Part shown: piece after piece, positions 1 through 8,183 of the stretch
How the letters are laid out: every line of letters starts with the position of its first letter
Position numbering within the stretch: position 1 is the stretch's first letter
NCBI GenBank assembly: GCA_009786985.1
Contig: WRGW01000103.1
Location: 1 to 40,125, forward strand
Reading direction: 5' to 3'
DNA: 40,125 nt
Origin: Oscillospiraceae bacterium
GTDB lineage: Bacteria; Bacillota; Clostridia; Oscillospirales; Ruminococcaceae
Program-made: the position numbers and the translations under genes
The notes under the pieces: generated by a model
Databases searched by the model: none
The model's input: the letters and a program-made list of their open reading frames with translations, nothing else
What the model was told of the DNA's origin: nothing

Positions 1-95
1 CCTGCTCGTGGCATAGCCACGACCTGTTGCTCTTGTTTTGCTTTCGTCAAGCAACCTGCTCGTGGCATAGCCACGACCTGTTGCTCTTGTTTTGC
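1..95 (-). repeat. Family D repeat array, two tandem 54-bp units after pgk
   Basis: Two identical 43-bp blocks (1-43 and 55-97) lie in a 54-bp period. On the minus strand each carries the box GCAAAACAAGAG (30-41 and 84-95), followed by a hairpin with stem TCGTGGC/GCCACGA and loop TAT. A second short conserved segment (GCTTGACGAAA) precedes the next box. The box at 84-95 directly follows the pgk stop codon TAA (96-98). The array runs off the window edge, so its full length is unknown. It could act as a transcript 3' end or terminator; this is inference. Confidence 0.8.
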
Positions 96-1304
96 TTACC
101 TATCTTGAATAACATCGATACCAGGAAGAACTTTACCTTCGAGGTATTCAAGGCTTGCACCTCCACCAGTCGAGATATGGCTCATCTCATCAGCGAATCC
201 GAGCTGTACTACAGCTGCTGCCGAATCGCCACCACCAATTATAGTAGTTGCATCAGTATCAGCGAGTGCTTGGGCAACCGCAATAGTTCCTTTTGCAAGA
301 GTAGGGTTTTCAAATACACCCATAGGACCGTTCCAGACTACTGTTTTTGCAGTTTTTGCAGCGTTTGCAAAAAGTTCACACGTCTTAGGACCAATATCAA
401 GCCCTAAAGAATCCGCTGGCATATTAGTTACATCAACGTATTCGGCTGGGATTTCAGCGTCAATCGGGTTAGGGAAACTACTCGCAATTGCAGTATCCAT
501 TGGTAAGAGTAAATTTTTGCCGAGCTTTTCAGCTTTAGCAATCATTTCTTTACAGTAATCCAGCTTCTCGTTATCCACAAGCGATTTCCCGACTTCCATA
601 CCCTTTGCTTTGAGGAAGGTGTATGCCATTCCTCCGCCAATAATAAGCGTATCGCATTTGTCTAACAAGTTAGAAATAACATTCAGCTTATCCGCAACTT
701 TAGCTCCACCAAGAATCGCTACAAAAGGACGTGCTGGATTTTCAACGGCATTTCCCAAAAACTCGATTTCTTTGTTCATAAGATAACCAACTGCGGTTTC
801 GCCAGTCATAAAAGAAGTCACACCAGCTGTTGAGCAGTGTGCTCTATGAGCTGAACCAAAAGCATCGTTCACATATACTTCTGCTATGCTCGCTAAGTCC
901 TTACTGAACGCTTCACCATTTTTACCTTCCTCTGCTCTAAAGCGTGTGTTCTCAAGTAAAACGACATCGCCATCACTCATAGCATCGATTGCTTTACGAG
1001 CATTATCGCCAACTACAGCATCATCTGCCGCAAAGACTACGTTTTTACTGAGAAGTTCAGATAGCCTTTTAGCAACAGGTGCAAGTGTAAATTTAGAATC
1101 AGGTGCTTTAGGTTTACCAAGGTGAGAGCAAAGAATAATTTTTCCGCCATTTTCTATTAGTTTGTTAATCGTCGGTAAAGCTGCAACAATTCTATTGTCA
1201 TTAGTGATTGACCCGTCTTTTAGCGGGACGTTGAAATCACATCTAACCAATACTTTTTTGCCTTTTACTTGTAAGTTTTCTACATTCTTTTTGTTAAGTG
1301 CCAT
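96..1304 (-). CDS. pgk: Phosphoglycerate kinase
   Basis: Cytoplasmic glycolytic enzyme that transfers phosphate from 1,3-bisphosphoglycerate to ADP. The 402-residue product has the usual length for bacterial PGK and aligns end to end by eye. Visible marks are the N-terminal RCDFNVPL substrate-binding segment (residues 21-28), [11 protein letters not shown] in the N-domain, GGAKVADKL in the hinge/C-domain, and WNGPMGVFE and GGGDSAAAV near the C-terminus for nucleotide binding. AAAGGAG lies just upstream of the ATG, and a clear sigma-A promoter lies about 85 bp further up. It appears monocistronic in this window: family D repeats follow the stop immediately and repeat A separates it from alr. 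Confidence 0.98.
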   Translation of the reverse strand: MALNKKNVENLQVKGKKVLVRCDFNVPLKDGSITNDNRIVAALPTINKLIENGGKIILCSHLGKPKAPDSKFTLAPVAKRLSELLSKNVVFAADDAVVGDNARKAIDAMSDGDVVLLENTRFRAEEGKNGEAFSKDLASIAEVYVNDAFGSAHRAHCSTAGVTSFMTGETAVGYLMNKEIEFLGNAVENPARPFVAILGGAKVADKLNVISNLLDKCDTLIIGGGMAYTFLKAKGMEVGKSLVDNEKLDYCKEMIAKAEKLGKNLLLPMDTAIASSFPNPIDAEIPAEYVDVTNMPADSLGLDIGPKTCELFANAAKTAKTVVWNGPMGVFENPTLAKGTIAVAQALADTDATTIIGGGDSAAAVVQLGFADEMSHISTGGGASLEYLEGKVLPGIDVIQDR

Positions 1305-1386
1305 TTATTTATTTCTCCTTTTATTAGCAGAGCATAATCGCTCTTAATTTACTGCATATATTGGGTATAACTGCATAGCTTAGTAC

Positions 1387-1415
1387 ATTATACCATAAAA
1401 ATCTGATTACGTCAA
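1387..1415 (-). promoter_or_regulatory. Sigma-A promoter of pgk
   Basis: On the minus strand, -35 TTGACG (1410-1415) and -10 TATAAT (1387-1392) are separated by exactly 17 bp, with an extended -10 TG. The predicted leader to the pgk ATG is about 75 nt. The 17-mer GATTTTTATGGTATAAT covering the -10 is identical to the one in the promoter at 2864-2892. Confidence 0.85.
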
Positions 1416-1451
1416 GCAATTCAATCATAAAATCACTCTAAAATTTCAGAA

Positions 1452-1611
1452 ATATTAATTCGCAACAAATGTCTTGACATTTTTGTGAATTAATATCTGC
1501 CCAGCTGTTTCGGTTGTTTGCCGTAGGCAAACGAGAAACAGGGGCATTTTGTGCAACGAAAGTCACGAGCGGCTTTGCCATGAGTGTTAAGACTTTCGTT
1601 GCGGAGTAATA
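1452..1611 (+). repeat. Family A repeat, copy 1 (160 bp, three hairpins)
   Basis: This is a 160-bp block that aligns without gaps to 36974-37133 with 7 mismatches by my count. It holds three consecutive palindromes: an AT-rich one (ATTAATTC...GAATTAAT), a CTGTTTC...GAAACAG stem enclosing GTTTGCC/GGCAAAC, and a long stem GCAACGAAAGTC...GACTTTCGTTGC with an inner CGGC/GCC hairpin. It ends 1-2 bp from the alr stop codon. No reading frame of note is present. Together with the pgk promoter it fills the 1305-1612 gap. It is probably a non-autonomous mobile or REP-like element; function unknown. Confidence 0.8.
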
Positions 1612-1612
1612 C

Positions 1613-2839
1613 TCAAAAAACCACCCTCGGAATACGTGTATTTAACATAGTCATTATTTCGTATGGAATAGTTCCGAGAGCATCAGCGATTTTCTTAACA
1701 CCAACTTCTTCGTGTTCCGCCGAATACAGCTCTACCGTTTCACCAACTTCTACGCCTTGAATGTCAGTGACATCTACCATGATATATTCCATACAAACAC
1801 GCCCACGAATAGGTGCTAATTGACCTTTAATCCAGACTTTGCCTTTGTTAGAGTGCATTCTACTATATCCATCAGCATAACCAACTGGAATTGTTGCGAT
1901 TCGCCTATACGAATCGGCGATATACGTTCTGTTGTAACTCACCGGAACGCCCACTGCAAGCTCTCTAATTTGAATTATTGTAGATTTGAATGTCAAAATC
2001 GGGCGTAAACGCAGGATTTCTTTTTCTTCAAGTAGTGATGCAATATCACTCTGCTCTTCGCCTGGATTTTTATCATACACCGCAGTTTTAGCCGTCACAG
2101 AATCATCATCTATCGACAATACAGACGTTCCAAATTCAAAATTGATTTTTTCAGTATCACCAGGGTAATATCCATACAAAGAAATTCCTGGGCGTACAAA
2201 AGAACCACCAAAATCACCATGCAAAAAAATTCCTCCAGAATTTTGTGAATGGTAAGGTAAATTATACAGGCTGGCATATTCGACAAGTTTTGTCTGTTGG
2301 TTTATAGTAAAATCCATATCATAATCATCAGCAGAATCAGCACAAGCAAAGTGGGTGAAAATCGATTCAGTAACAAGCCCTTGAATGCTCAGGATTTCTC
2401 TAAGCTCATCAATACTATCGATTCCAGTTCGGCTCATACCCGTGTCGAGTTTGACATGGCAACGTATAGTTCCCCCTCCGAAAATTCGCAATCGTTCAGT
2501 TAGTCGCCGTGCGTATTCAAGGCTACTGATTGCTTGAATAAAGTTCCCTGCAACAATCCTTGCCGCAAATGATTGATGTGTCTGACCAAGAATCAAAACA
2601 TCAGCATTAGGGGCGATTTCACGAACCTGTTCAGCCTCGCCAACTGTCGAAACAGCATATGTTTTTATACCGAGTTTTTTCAAGTGCGAGGTAATAATTC
2701 CGATTCCATGCCCATAACCATTAGCTTTGACTACTGCCATAATTTCTTTATCACCAGCATGGTTTTTAACAACTTTTATATTATTGGTAAGAGCGTCTAA
2801 ACTAATTTCCGCTCGCGTGACTTCAAAAAAATCGTTCAT
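1613..2839 (-). CDS. alr: Alanine racemase
   Basis: PLP-dependent enzyme converting L-alanine to D-alanine for peptidoglycan. The 408-residue product is slightly longer than the typical 370-390. The PLP-lysine motif AVVKANGYGHG is at residues 35-45 (K38). A TIM-barrel domain follows, with LDTGMSRTG, then the C-terminal beta domain with GVPVSYNRTY, which carries the second catalytic tyrosine, and RVCMEYIMVD. The segment around residues 245-275 (NPGEEQSDIASLLEEKEI) looks like a small insertion between the domains. GAGAGG precedes the ATG. The stop codon abuts repeat A. Confidence 0.97.
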   Translation of the reverse strand: MNDFFEVTRAEISLDALTNNIKVVKNHAGDKEIMAVVKANGYGHGIGIITSHLKKLGIKTYAVSTVGEAEQVREIAPNADVLILGQTHQSFAARIVAGNFIQAISSLEYARRLTERLRIFGGGTIRCHVKLDTGMSRTGIDSIDELREILSIQGLVTESIFTHFACADSADDYDMDFTINQQTKLVEYASLYNLPYHSQNSGGIFLHGDFGGSFVRPGISLYGYYPGDTEKINFEFGTSVLSIDDDSVTAKTAVYDKNPGEEQSDIASLLEEKEILRLRPILTFKSTIIQIRELAVGVPVSYNRTYIADSYRRIATIPVGYADGYSRMHSNKGKVWIKGQLAPIRGRVCMEYIMVDVTDIQGVEVGETVELYSAEHEEVGVKKIADALGTIPYEIMTMLNTRIPRVVF

Positions 2840-2863
2840 TTTCGTAAAATCCTCTCGTTACTC

Positions 2864-2892
2864 TTGATTTTTTTTGATTTTTATGGTATAAT
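2864..2892 (+). promoter_or_regulatory. Sigma-A promoter reading toward the LCP-like gene
   Basis: TTGATT (2864-2869), a 17-bp spacer and TATAAT (2887-2892), with an extended -10 TG. The first family D box starts 2 bp after the -10, so the transcript would begin inside the repeat array. The leader to the gene at 3149 would be about 250 nt and full of hairpins. Confidence 0.75.
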
Positions 2893-2893
2893 A

Positions 2894-3110
2894 GCAAAAC
2901 AAGAGCGGAGATGTCAGTGGCTCTGCCACTGAGCAGTCCGCTTGACGACTAGCAAAACAAGAGTGCGTTATTATGAGGTGGCTTCGCCACCTCATAGGGA
3001 TTAGCTCGACGGGAAGCACTCTTCAAGTTGCCTGCTCGTTTGGCAGAGCCAACGACACCCGCAACTCTCGCCTTGCAAAACAAGAGGATTCCCCGCAATT
3101 CTTGTTTTAC
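2894..3110 (+). repeat. Family D repeat array in the alr/LCP intergenic region
   Basis: Three GCAAAACAAGAG boxes are at 2894-2905, 2952-2963 and 3075-3086, with an inverted near-copy at 3099-3110. Between them lie hairpins: TCAGTGGC/GCCACTGA (2914-2932), TATGAGGTGGC/GCCACCTCATA with a TTC loop (2972-2996), and CGTTTGGC/GCCAACG around 3038-3055. A second conserved box, GCTTGACGAC or GCTCGACGGGAA, follows the first two hairpins. The array accounts for most of the 2840-3148 gap. It lies in the 5' leader of the LCP-like gene, so it may affect that transcript. Confidence 0.75.
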
Positions 3111-3148
3111 TTAGATGTATTTATAATAATTTATAGAGGTAACATCGC

Positions 3149-4072
3149 ATGAATATAATTAACTTTCTAAAAAGAGATGCACAGAAAAGCCAAATAGAAA
3201 AACGCAGGAGAAGCAACTGGTATATCTACCTAATCAGCTTTGCAGCAACCTTTGTATTGCTCGGGCTTTTTACACTGGCATTTAGAGATACCCTGTTTCC
3301 GCAAACCAGAAGTAGCACGGTTGACTGGCAAGGAATGTTGACCTACTCTCCAGATGCCGAACTCGACACGACAATCTTATTTATGCTAAGCGACGAACAA
3401 GGGAGTGTTCCTCACAAATATCTACTCTTGAACTATCGCCCACGTGATGAGGTGATTTCGATTGTTCCGTTAAGCCAAGACACACGAATCGAAACCAGAA
3501 ACAATAGCGAAAGGCTCGCAGACTTATATTCACGTGGCGGTGCAAATGTAACTAAGGCTGGAATCGTAAACACACTTGGCATACCAATCGAATTTTACGT
3601 GAAGTTTGACCGTGCATCTTTCACTGGATTTACTGCACCTTTAGGATTGTTTTCGGTGAATGTGCCATTTCCTTTTTCAGAAAGCGGACTCACACTTAAT
3701 GTCGGCGAACATCTTATTTCTGGCGGAGATTTGTTCACCTATATAACTTTCGCTGACTTCGCTGAAGTTGGAACACACTTTAATCTCGCAATCATAGGTC
3801 AATCACTAACGTCGTTCATAAACTCAAATCTCCGTAACATGGATGTTGAATCGATTCAAAGTGCATTCAACCGTGTCCTAAACAACGCATCTACTAATAT
3901 GACTTTTAGAGACTATATCTCATATCAACGCGCTTTATACCATACCTCTACTAACAGTATAAATCCTGCCGAATTTTACATCCCTACTGGCGAACAAGAA
4001 GACACTTTGTTTGTGATTTCAAACCAATCGATTGCCAACATCAACAGCAGATTTAATGTACAAACGGAATAG
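3149..4072 (+). CDS. Degenerate LytR-CpsA-Psr (LCP) family membrane protein
   Basis: The 307-residue product has one N-terminal TM (about 27-47) after a basic cytoplasmic tail, then an extracytoplasmic domain. LCP-like features are LDTTILFML (usually R.DTiml), IVPLSQDTRIE where LCP enzymes have SIPRDT, DLYSRGGANVTKAGIVNTLGIPIEFYVKFD, and the LGLFSVNVPFPF stretch matching LGGV.VdVP. LCP proteins attach wall teichoic acids or polysaccharides to peptidoglycan. Here the arginine of RDT and the later R..R pair, which bind the lipid pyrophosphate, are not found, so ligase activity is doubtful. AGAGG precedes the ATG. It is transcribed away from alr and ends at a bidirectional terminator shared with cheD. 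Confidence 0.6.
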   Translation: MNIINFLKRDAQKSQIEKRRRSNWYIYLISFAATFVLLGLFTLAFRDTLFPQTRSSTVDWQGMLTYSPDAELDTTILFMLSDEQGSVPHKYLLLNYRPRDEVISIVPLSQDTRIETRNNSERLADLYSRGGANVTKAGIVNTLGIPIEFYVKFDRASFTGFTAPLGLFSVNVPFPFSESGLTLNVGEHLISGGDLFTYITFADFAEVGTHFNLAIIGQSLTSFINSNLRNMDVESIQSAFNRVLNNASTNMTFRDYISYQRALYHTSTNSINPAEFYIPTGEQEDTLFVISNQSIANINSRFNVQTE

Positions 4073-4076
4073 CGAT

Positions 4077-4115
4077 AACAACAGCTACAGGGAGTTTAAT
4101 CCTGTAGCTGTTGTT
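4077..4115. terminator. Bidirectional intrinsic terminator between the LCP-like gene and cheD
   Basis: A perfect 15-bp stem, AACAACAGCTACAGG (4077-4091) with its complement (4101-4115), has a 9-nt loop. It is flanked by T-rich sequence on the plus side and by A/T on the other. It sits between two converging genes and separates the flagellar cluster from the housekeeping genes. Confidence 0.85.
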
Positions 4116-4128
4116 TAATTATAGATTC

Positions 4129-4602
4129 CTACAAATTCCATGCCCCTCTATTCGCTGATTTAATTATAACCGAACCGTCAGTTGCATTAACAATCATAGT
4201 ACGACCATAATCTTTTCCAGTATCTTGAGCGAGTACTGGAATTCGTAAAGACTGTAAGGTCGCTTTGACGGCAACGACATTTCTTTCACCGATGTTGAAC
4301 CTATCGTTAGCGAGCTTAAACATAATCGCCCCACCAGCGATTTTTGCTTTAATTGTGCTTTTAATTGCACCCATTTTAATCATCTTATTCAACATATCAG
4401 GGATTGCCGTGTCCGCAAATTTCATCCGTCCAGTTTCACTCGTTTCGTGATTTTGGCTATCTGGTAACATTATATGCGAAAGCCCAGCAATTTTATTCAT
4501 TTTATCGTAAAGACAAATCCCGACACACGAACCAAGTGCATAAGTCACAAGGGTATCGGGGGGGGTGACTATTTTCCAGTCTGAAATTCCAACACTTATC
4601 AT
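4129..4602 (-). CDS. cheD: Chemoreceptor glutamine deamidase CheD
   Basis: CheD deamidates receptor glutamines and is the partner that stimulates CheC. The 157-residue product is the normal size. The catalytic cysteine lies in YALGSCVGICLYD (C26) and the histidine in GLSHIMLP (H43), with a conserved threonine in the following helix (GRMKFADTAI region). I chose the ATG at 4602 because AAGGAAC lies 11 nt upstream; a TTG eight codons further up has no such site. It follows cheC, as in Bacillus, and is the last gene of the flagellar cluster. No receptor or CheA is in the window. Confidence 0.93.
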   Translation of the reverse strand: MISVGISDWKIVTPPDTLVTYALGSCVGICLYDKMNKIAGLSHIMLPDSQNHETSETGRMKFADTAIPDMLNKMIKMGAIKSTIKAKIAGGAIMFKLANDRFNIGERNVVAVKATLQSLRIPVLAQDTGKDYGRTMIVNATDGSVIIKSANRGAWNL

Positions 4603-4721
4603 TTTTATGACCGTTCCTTCTTGCACTAATGTTATACACTAACACACCAACACCCGATTTTCGCAACCATCACAATTGCCAATTATATAGTAAATAGCAA
4701 TATCACAACCACTAAGGAAAA

Positions 4722-5333
4722 TCAAATTCCCAACTTTTCAAACAAATTTTTCAACGATTTAACAGTAGGAATCAAAAGCATATGAGATTTCATTTTGACA
4801 CCATCAAATTCGATTACTTTGTCGATACAGAGCAATTTTTCTCCAACTTCACCAAACTCAATTACCGGAACGCTCATAATCGCACCAAACATATCTACAG
4901 TAAAGGATGGCGTATCTGTGCCGATTTGTAAGCCTGCAAGTGTCGAAATCGCATTGATATATGAGTGACTCATTATATTTCCGATTTCAGTTAGTGCTGA
5001 AATTTCATCGTCATTAAGAGTAAGCAAATCAACATTCTTCTCACCGAAAAATGAATTTAATATGTTTGCAACAAATTCATGCTCAACTATTAAAAGAATC
5101 ATTCCTTCAACTTCGTCTTTAAGTCGGACTAAAACCGCCGCAACAGTTTGTTCGGGATTACCACTATGTGCAATCGCATCTTGAAACGCTAAAAATCTCA
5201 CTTCAGGCATACTGATTACAATATCTCTACCAGTCATGGCACATAGAGCCGTCGAAGCGTTGCCTGAACCTATATTCCCGATTTCAGTCAAAACGTCTAT
5301 ATGAACTTCTTTTAAGTCTTCATATTTTTTCAT
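4722..5333 (-). CDS. cheC: CheY-P phosphatase CheC
   Basis: CheC removes phosphate from CheY-P and binds CheD. The 203-residue product has both active-site repeats of the family pattern [D/S]xxxExxN: DVLTEIGNIGSGNAS near residues 14-28 and SALTEIGNIMSHSYINA in the middle. Both are intact, so two phosphatase centres are predicted. The next gene downstream is cheD, about 120 bp away, and the next upstream is flgG, 47 bp away, all in the same direction. FliY in the same cluster carries the same kind of domain, so the cell has at least two CheY-P phosphatases. Confidence 0.94.
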   Translation of the reverse strand: MKKYEDLKEVHIDVLTEIGNIGSGNASTALCAMTGRDIVISMPEVRFLAFQDAIAHSGNPEQTVAAVLVRLKDEVEGMILLIVEHEFVANILNSFFGEKNVDLLTLNDDEISALTEIGNIMSHSYINAISTLAGLQIGTDTPSFTVDMFGAIMSVPVIEFGEVGEKLLCIDKVIEFDGVKMKSHMLLIPTVKSLKNLFEKLGI

Positions 5334-5380
5334 TATGAAATTTTCCTTTCACGTCCGCAAAACTCTTGCAAACTACGAAT

Positions 5381-6124
5381 TTATCGTAAGTTATTTACAA
5401 TCCTCATAAGTTCATCAGATGTTTGGATTACTCTTGCATTAAGTTGATACGAACGCTGTGTTTCAATTACTCGAACCATCTCGTTCGCCAAATCAACTGC
5501 TGACATTTCTAATGCACCAGGTACCATGCTTGCACCAGTATTAATTTCAGGTTGACCCGAACGCCCAGTCACTACAAAACGATTATTCTGTGCTTGGTCT
5601 AAACCCCAAATGTTCGGTACCGTAAATGTACCAATAACCTGATACAAAGAAGCATAATCGATTTCAGTGGTATACTCACCGTCATCAGTCATCACAAAAG
5701 GAATAGGGATTCTATTGCCATCAAAATCGAGTACAAAATCCCCAAATCCGTTTACAAGTTCCCATTCCCATTTTCCACCAGTGTTTGAAATTGTAAATCT
5801 ACCTTCACGGGTGAGGAAAGTATCGCCGTTTCTATCCATAGTCATAAAAAAGCTATCATCAGTGAACGCAAAATCAAGCGGCAAATCAGTAAAAGTGATT
5901 CCAGCTTGCGCCCATAACATATCTGTTTTGGCAATGCGCTGACCATGACCAGTTTGCCATTCATCACGGTTGTGATGCTGATGAGTATAAATCAAATCCG
6001 CAAAACTCGGACGGAGAGGTTTAAATCCAGTCGTATTAACATTGGCTATGTTATTAGAATAAATGTTCATAGCTTGTTGTTGCGTAATCAAACCAGTTCT
6101 ACCAGTAAAAAACGAGATATTCAT
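5381..6124 (-). CDS. flgG: Flagellar rod/hook-basal body protein (FlgG/FlhP type)
   Basis: Axial rod protein exported through the flagellar type III apparatus. The 247-residue product has the N-terminal rod motif QQAMNIYSNNIANVNTTGF (about 17-35) and the C-terminal motif SMVPGALEMSAVDLANEMV followed by ETQRSYQLNARVIQTSDELM. These two ends pair as a coiled coil in the assembled rod. AAGGTGG precedes the ATG. It is paired with the paralogous gene at 6198-6956, as flhO-flhP are in Bacillus. FlgF versus FlgG cannot be assigned firmly by eye. Confidence 0.85.
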   Translation of the reverse strand: MNISFFTGRTGLITQQQAMNIYSNNIANVNTTGFKPLRPSFADLIYTHQHHNRDEWQTGHGQRIAKTDMLWAQAGITFTDLPLDFAFTDDSFFMTMDRNGDTFLTREGRFTISNTGGKWEWELVNGFGDFVLDFDGNRIPIPFVMTDDGEYTTEIDYASLYQVIGTFTVPNIWGLDQAQNNRFVVTGRSGQPEINTGASMVPGALEMSAVDLANEMVRVIETQRSYQLNARVIQTSDELMRIVNNLR

Positions 6125-6197
6125 TAGTTAGACCACCTTATTATTTTTCTATTTGTACTTACTGTATTGTACCCACTCGTACAAAAAAAGTAAGAAC

Positions 6198-6956
6198 CTA
6201 TCTATTCATGTCCGCCAAATCAGCGACACGACTGTTGATTGTATCTAATCCTCTAAGAATTACGCTGTTCGCTTCGAACTGACGCTGAATTTCCATCAAG
6301 CGTGTAGTTTCGCGGTTAGGATCAACATTTGAACGCTCAAACGCACCTTGAATTATATCAAAGTTCGCATCAGCTGGAATCACATTAGTACCCACACCAT
6401 CATGTGCAAATAGATTGTCACGGACTTTACGTACATTTGCATCACTAGGAATATAAGTCAAAAGCAGAGTATCAATCACCTCATCGCTTTCAGAGTGAAT
6501 AATCACGCCTTCGGTTGTAACCCTAAAGTCATCATGCCCAATATAAATATCGCCAGAAATTCCCTGAACACGCCCTGAATCACCTAAAACCAAATACCCC
6601 ATGTTATCGAGTTCAAACTGCCCAGTACGGCTGTTGTAAGTATTCCCGAATCTATCAGTTATGTTAAAATAGACATCACCCCAAATCGCCAAATCAAAAC
6701 GACTATCAGTGAAATCAAGCGAACCTTGTTCTAAAAAAGTATGCGATTCTTCCACAAAAGTTTGCTGAAAACTACCTTCATGAACCGCACGCCGCCTTTG
6801 AACCCAAATCAGCTCATCTTGAAATGTATTAAGGCTTACTCTGTCTTTCCTAAACCCCGCAGTATTAATGTTAGCGACATTTTGTGCAACGGCATCTAAC
6901 TCACGCTGTTTAACAATCATCGCCTGTGCGGAATTATAAAAACCTCGTAAAAACAT
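6198..6956 (-). CDS. flgF: Flagellar rod/hook-basal body protein (FlgF/FlhO type)
   Basis: Second axial rod protein of the FlgG family, 252 residues. The N-terminal segment LDAVAQNVANINTAGFRKD (about 21-39) and the C-terminal GAFERSNVDPNRETTRLMEI plus RQFEANSVILRGLDT are the conserved rod ends. It lies directly downstream of fliA and has its own sigma-A promoter in the fliA-flgF gap. GGGGAAAGTGG precedes the ATG. It probably forms the distal or proximal rod with its neighbour. Confidence 0.83.
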   Translation of the reverse strand: MFLRGFYNSAQAMIVKQRELDAVAQNVANINTAGFRKDRVSLNTFQDELIWVQRRRAVHEGSFQQTFVEESHTFLEQGSLDFTDSRFDLAIWGDVYFNITDRFGNTYNSRTGQFELDNMGYLVLGDSGRVQGISGDIYIGHDDFRVTTEGVIIHSESDEVIDTLLLTYIPSDANVRKVRDNLFAHDGVGTNVIPADANFDIIQGAFERSNVDPNRETTRLMEIQRQFEANSVILRGLDTINSRVADLADMNR

Positions 6957-7002
6957 CCACTTTCCCCGACTTTCTTAATAAAATCTGATACCTATTCTGA
7001 AT

Positions 7003-7031
7003 ATTATATCACAAAAAAATACGCTTGTCAA
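7003..7031 (-). promoter_or_regulatory. Sigma-A promoter for flgF-flgG-cheC-cheD
   Basis: Consensus -35 TTGACA (7026-7031), 17-bp spacer and -10 TATAAT (7003-7008) on the minus strand. It sits immediately after the fliA stop codon, so these four genes can be transcribed without read-through from the long operon or the methyltransferase island. Confidence 0.9.
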
Positions 7032-7034
7032 GTG

Positions 7035-7796
7035 CTAATTCAAATTTTTGATATAATATTCTAACTTTTGTTTTAGCAAAATCATACATTTAGAGTGAAT
7101 TTGGCTAACGCGCGACTCCGTCACTCCAATAATATCTGCGATTTCACTCAGTTTAAGTTTCTCAAAATAATACAGACTGACAACTTGTTTTTCCCTAGGT
7201 TTAAGCCCGTCAATAGCTTCAGCGATTACACGCTTACGTTCTTCGAGATAAATCCGTGTGTCCACTCCGCCTGAATTACCAGCAACCCCCTGCCCTGCTG
7301 TGTTATAAAGGCTGATATTATCTTCATACAAAAGTTCTTCAAAAGAGAGCGTGTTAGTCATCGCTGTATCGGAAAGCATTTTCGTAAACTGAGCCTCCGA
7401 AAGTCCCATATACTCCGCAAGTTCTGCATTAGTAGGCGTTCGGTCGAGTTTGTGATACAAAACACCATACGCCTCATCCATCTTTTTCCCGAATTTACGT
7501 ACGCTTCTCGGAATCCAGTCCTGCTTTCGGATATAGTCAATAATCGCACCTTTGATTTTAAGTGTCGCATAGGTTTCAAACTTGACACCGCGCAATACAT
7601 CAAAAGTCTCCACCGCTGAAATCAAGGCGATTACACCTTCATTCACAAGGTCATCGACTTCATATCCCTTAGCGTACATATTTCTAAGAACAGCCGCAGT
7701 TTTGTTGACTAAATTCATGTGTTGTAACACGAGTTCATTACGGATTGTTACATCTGATGTCTCTTTGTATTTTTGAAATAATTCTTGATTGGTCAA
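7035..7796 (-). CDS. fliA: Flagellar sigma factor sigma-28 (FliA/SigD)
   Basis: Sigma factor for late flagellar and chemotaxis genes, 253 residues. Region 2 contains NLVNKTAAVLRNMYAKGYEVDDLVNEGVIALISAVETFD and YATLKIKGAIIDYIRKQDWIPRSVR, the signature of the FliA/WhiG family. Region 4 contains GLKPREKQVVSLYYFEKLKLSEIADIIGVTESRVSQIHSK with its helix-turn-helix. The start is a TTG supported by AAAGGAGG nine nt upstream. It usually follows flhG or che genes; here it lies downstream of the methyltransferase island, so its operon transcription must cross that island. No promoter of its own was seen. Confidence 0.95.
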   Translation of the reverse strand: MTNQELFQKYKETSDVTIRNELVLQHMNLVNKTAAVLRNMYAKGYEVDDLVNEGVIALISAVETFDVLRGVKFETYATLKIKGAIIDYIRKQDWIPRSVRKFGKKMDEAYGVLYHKLDRTPTNAELAEYMGLSEAQFTKMLSDTAMTNTLSFEELLYEDNISLYNTAGQGVAGNSGGVDTRIYLEERKRVIAEAIDGLKPREKQVVSLYYFEKLKLSEIADIIGVTESRVSQIHSKCMILLKQKLEYYIKNLN

Positions 7797-7822
7797 AGGA
7801 TTTTCCCTCCTTTGGCTTTATT

Positions 7823-7844
7823 TAAGTGCCTGTTCAGTATCTCA
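7823..7844 (+). repeat. Solitary end of the family C element
   Basis: TAAGTGCCTGTTCAGTATCT resembles the terminal inverted repeat of the full element at 15556-15722 (TAAGAGCCTGTTCAATATCT), with two differences over this 20-mer. No partner end is seen within the island. It marks the fliA-side edge of the foreign DNA and may be a leftover of the element that brought it. Confidence 0.5.
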
Positions 7845-7849
7845 TTTCA

Positions 7850-8054
7850 TCACCCATAAAGTTCTATAAGCTCGCTTGAGTTTATTTTTATTCCCACATT
7901 TTCAAGGTGATGTTTTCTTTTAGTGTGCAAATCCAGCAGAAGTTTCTTACGCTCCTTGTTTGGAGCAAAATGCACTTTTTTATGACATACCGGACATAAA
8001 GAAATCACATTTTCGATAACATCAATCACCGTTTATGATTCTATGAGTTGTCAT
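7850..8054 (-). pseudogene. HNH endonuclease remnant (C-terminal part)
   Basis: On the minus strand, AAGGAGAGG precedes an ATG (8052-8054) that reads MTTHRIINGD and then stops. The next frame continues VIDVIENVISLCPVCHKKVHF and ends HLENVGIKINSSELIELYG at 7850. The combined pattern, H-R-I-I ... D-V-I-E-N-V-I-x-L-C-P-x-C-H-K-K-x-H, is that of the HNH/McrA-like nuclease core with its CxxCH metal site. The N-terminal DNA-binding part is missing and a frameshift separates the two pieces. It is a remnant of a restriction-type nuclease, in keeping with the methyltransferases upstream. Confidence 0.65.
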
Positions 8055-8083
8055 CAAAACCTCTCCTTAACATTACGAATCGC

Positions 8084-8180
8084 TTTATTGAAAGTTCGGG
8101 GGGTAATACCCCGACGCTCTGCGTCAGTTCGTGCGAGCGAAGCGTGAAGGGTGAAGGACTGCCCTGCGGTGTTACCGAAC
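8084..8180 (-). repeat. Family B repeat, copy 1
   Basis: Read on the minus strand, this about 97-bp block matches the blocks at 17539-17643 and 37246-37343. It has terminal inverted segments (GTTCGGTAACACC...GGTATTACCCCCCGAAC), a CGCTTCGCTCG hairpin and a GACGCAGAGCGTC hairpin. It lies between the HNH remnant and an unrecognised small ORF and explains most of the gene-free stretch 8055-8183. Confidence 0.75.
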
Positions 8181-8183
8181 ATT

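Noticed and set aside
886-1125. Open frame antisense to pgk
   Set aside because: Lies fully inside a strongly supported gene on the other strand; no ribosome binding site or family resemblance.
2894-3110. CRISPR-like array (short repeats at regular spacing)
   Set aside because: The repeat is only 12 bp, spacing is uneven, and the intervals are palindromic and share segments with each other. No cas genes are present.
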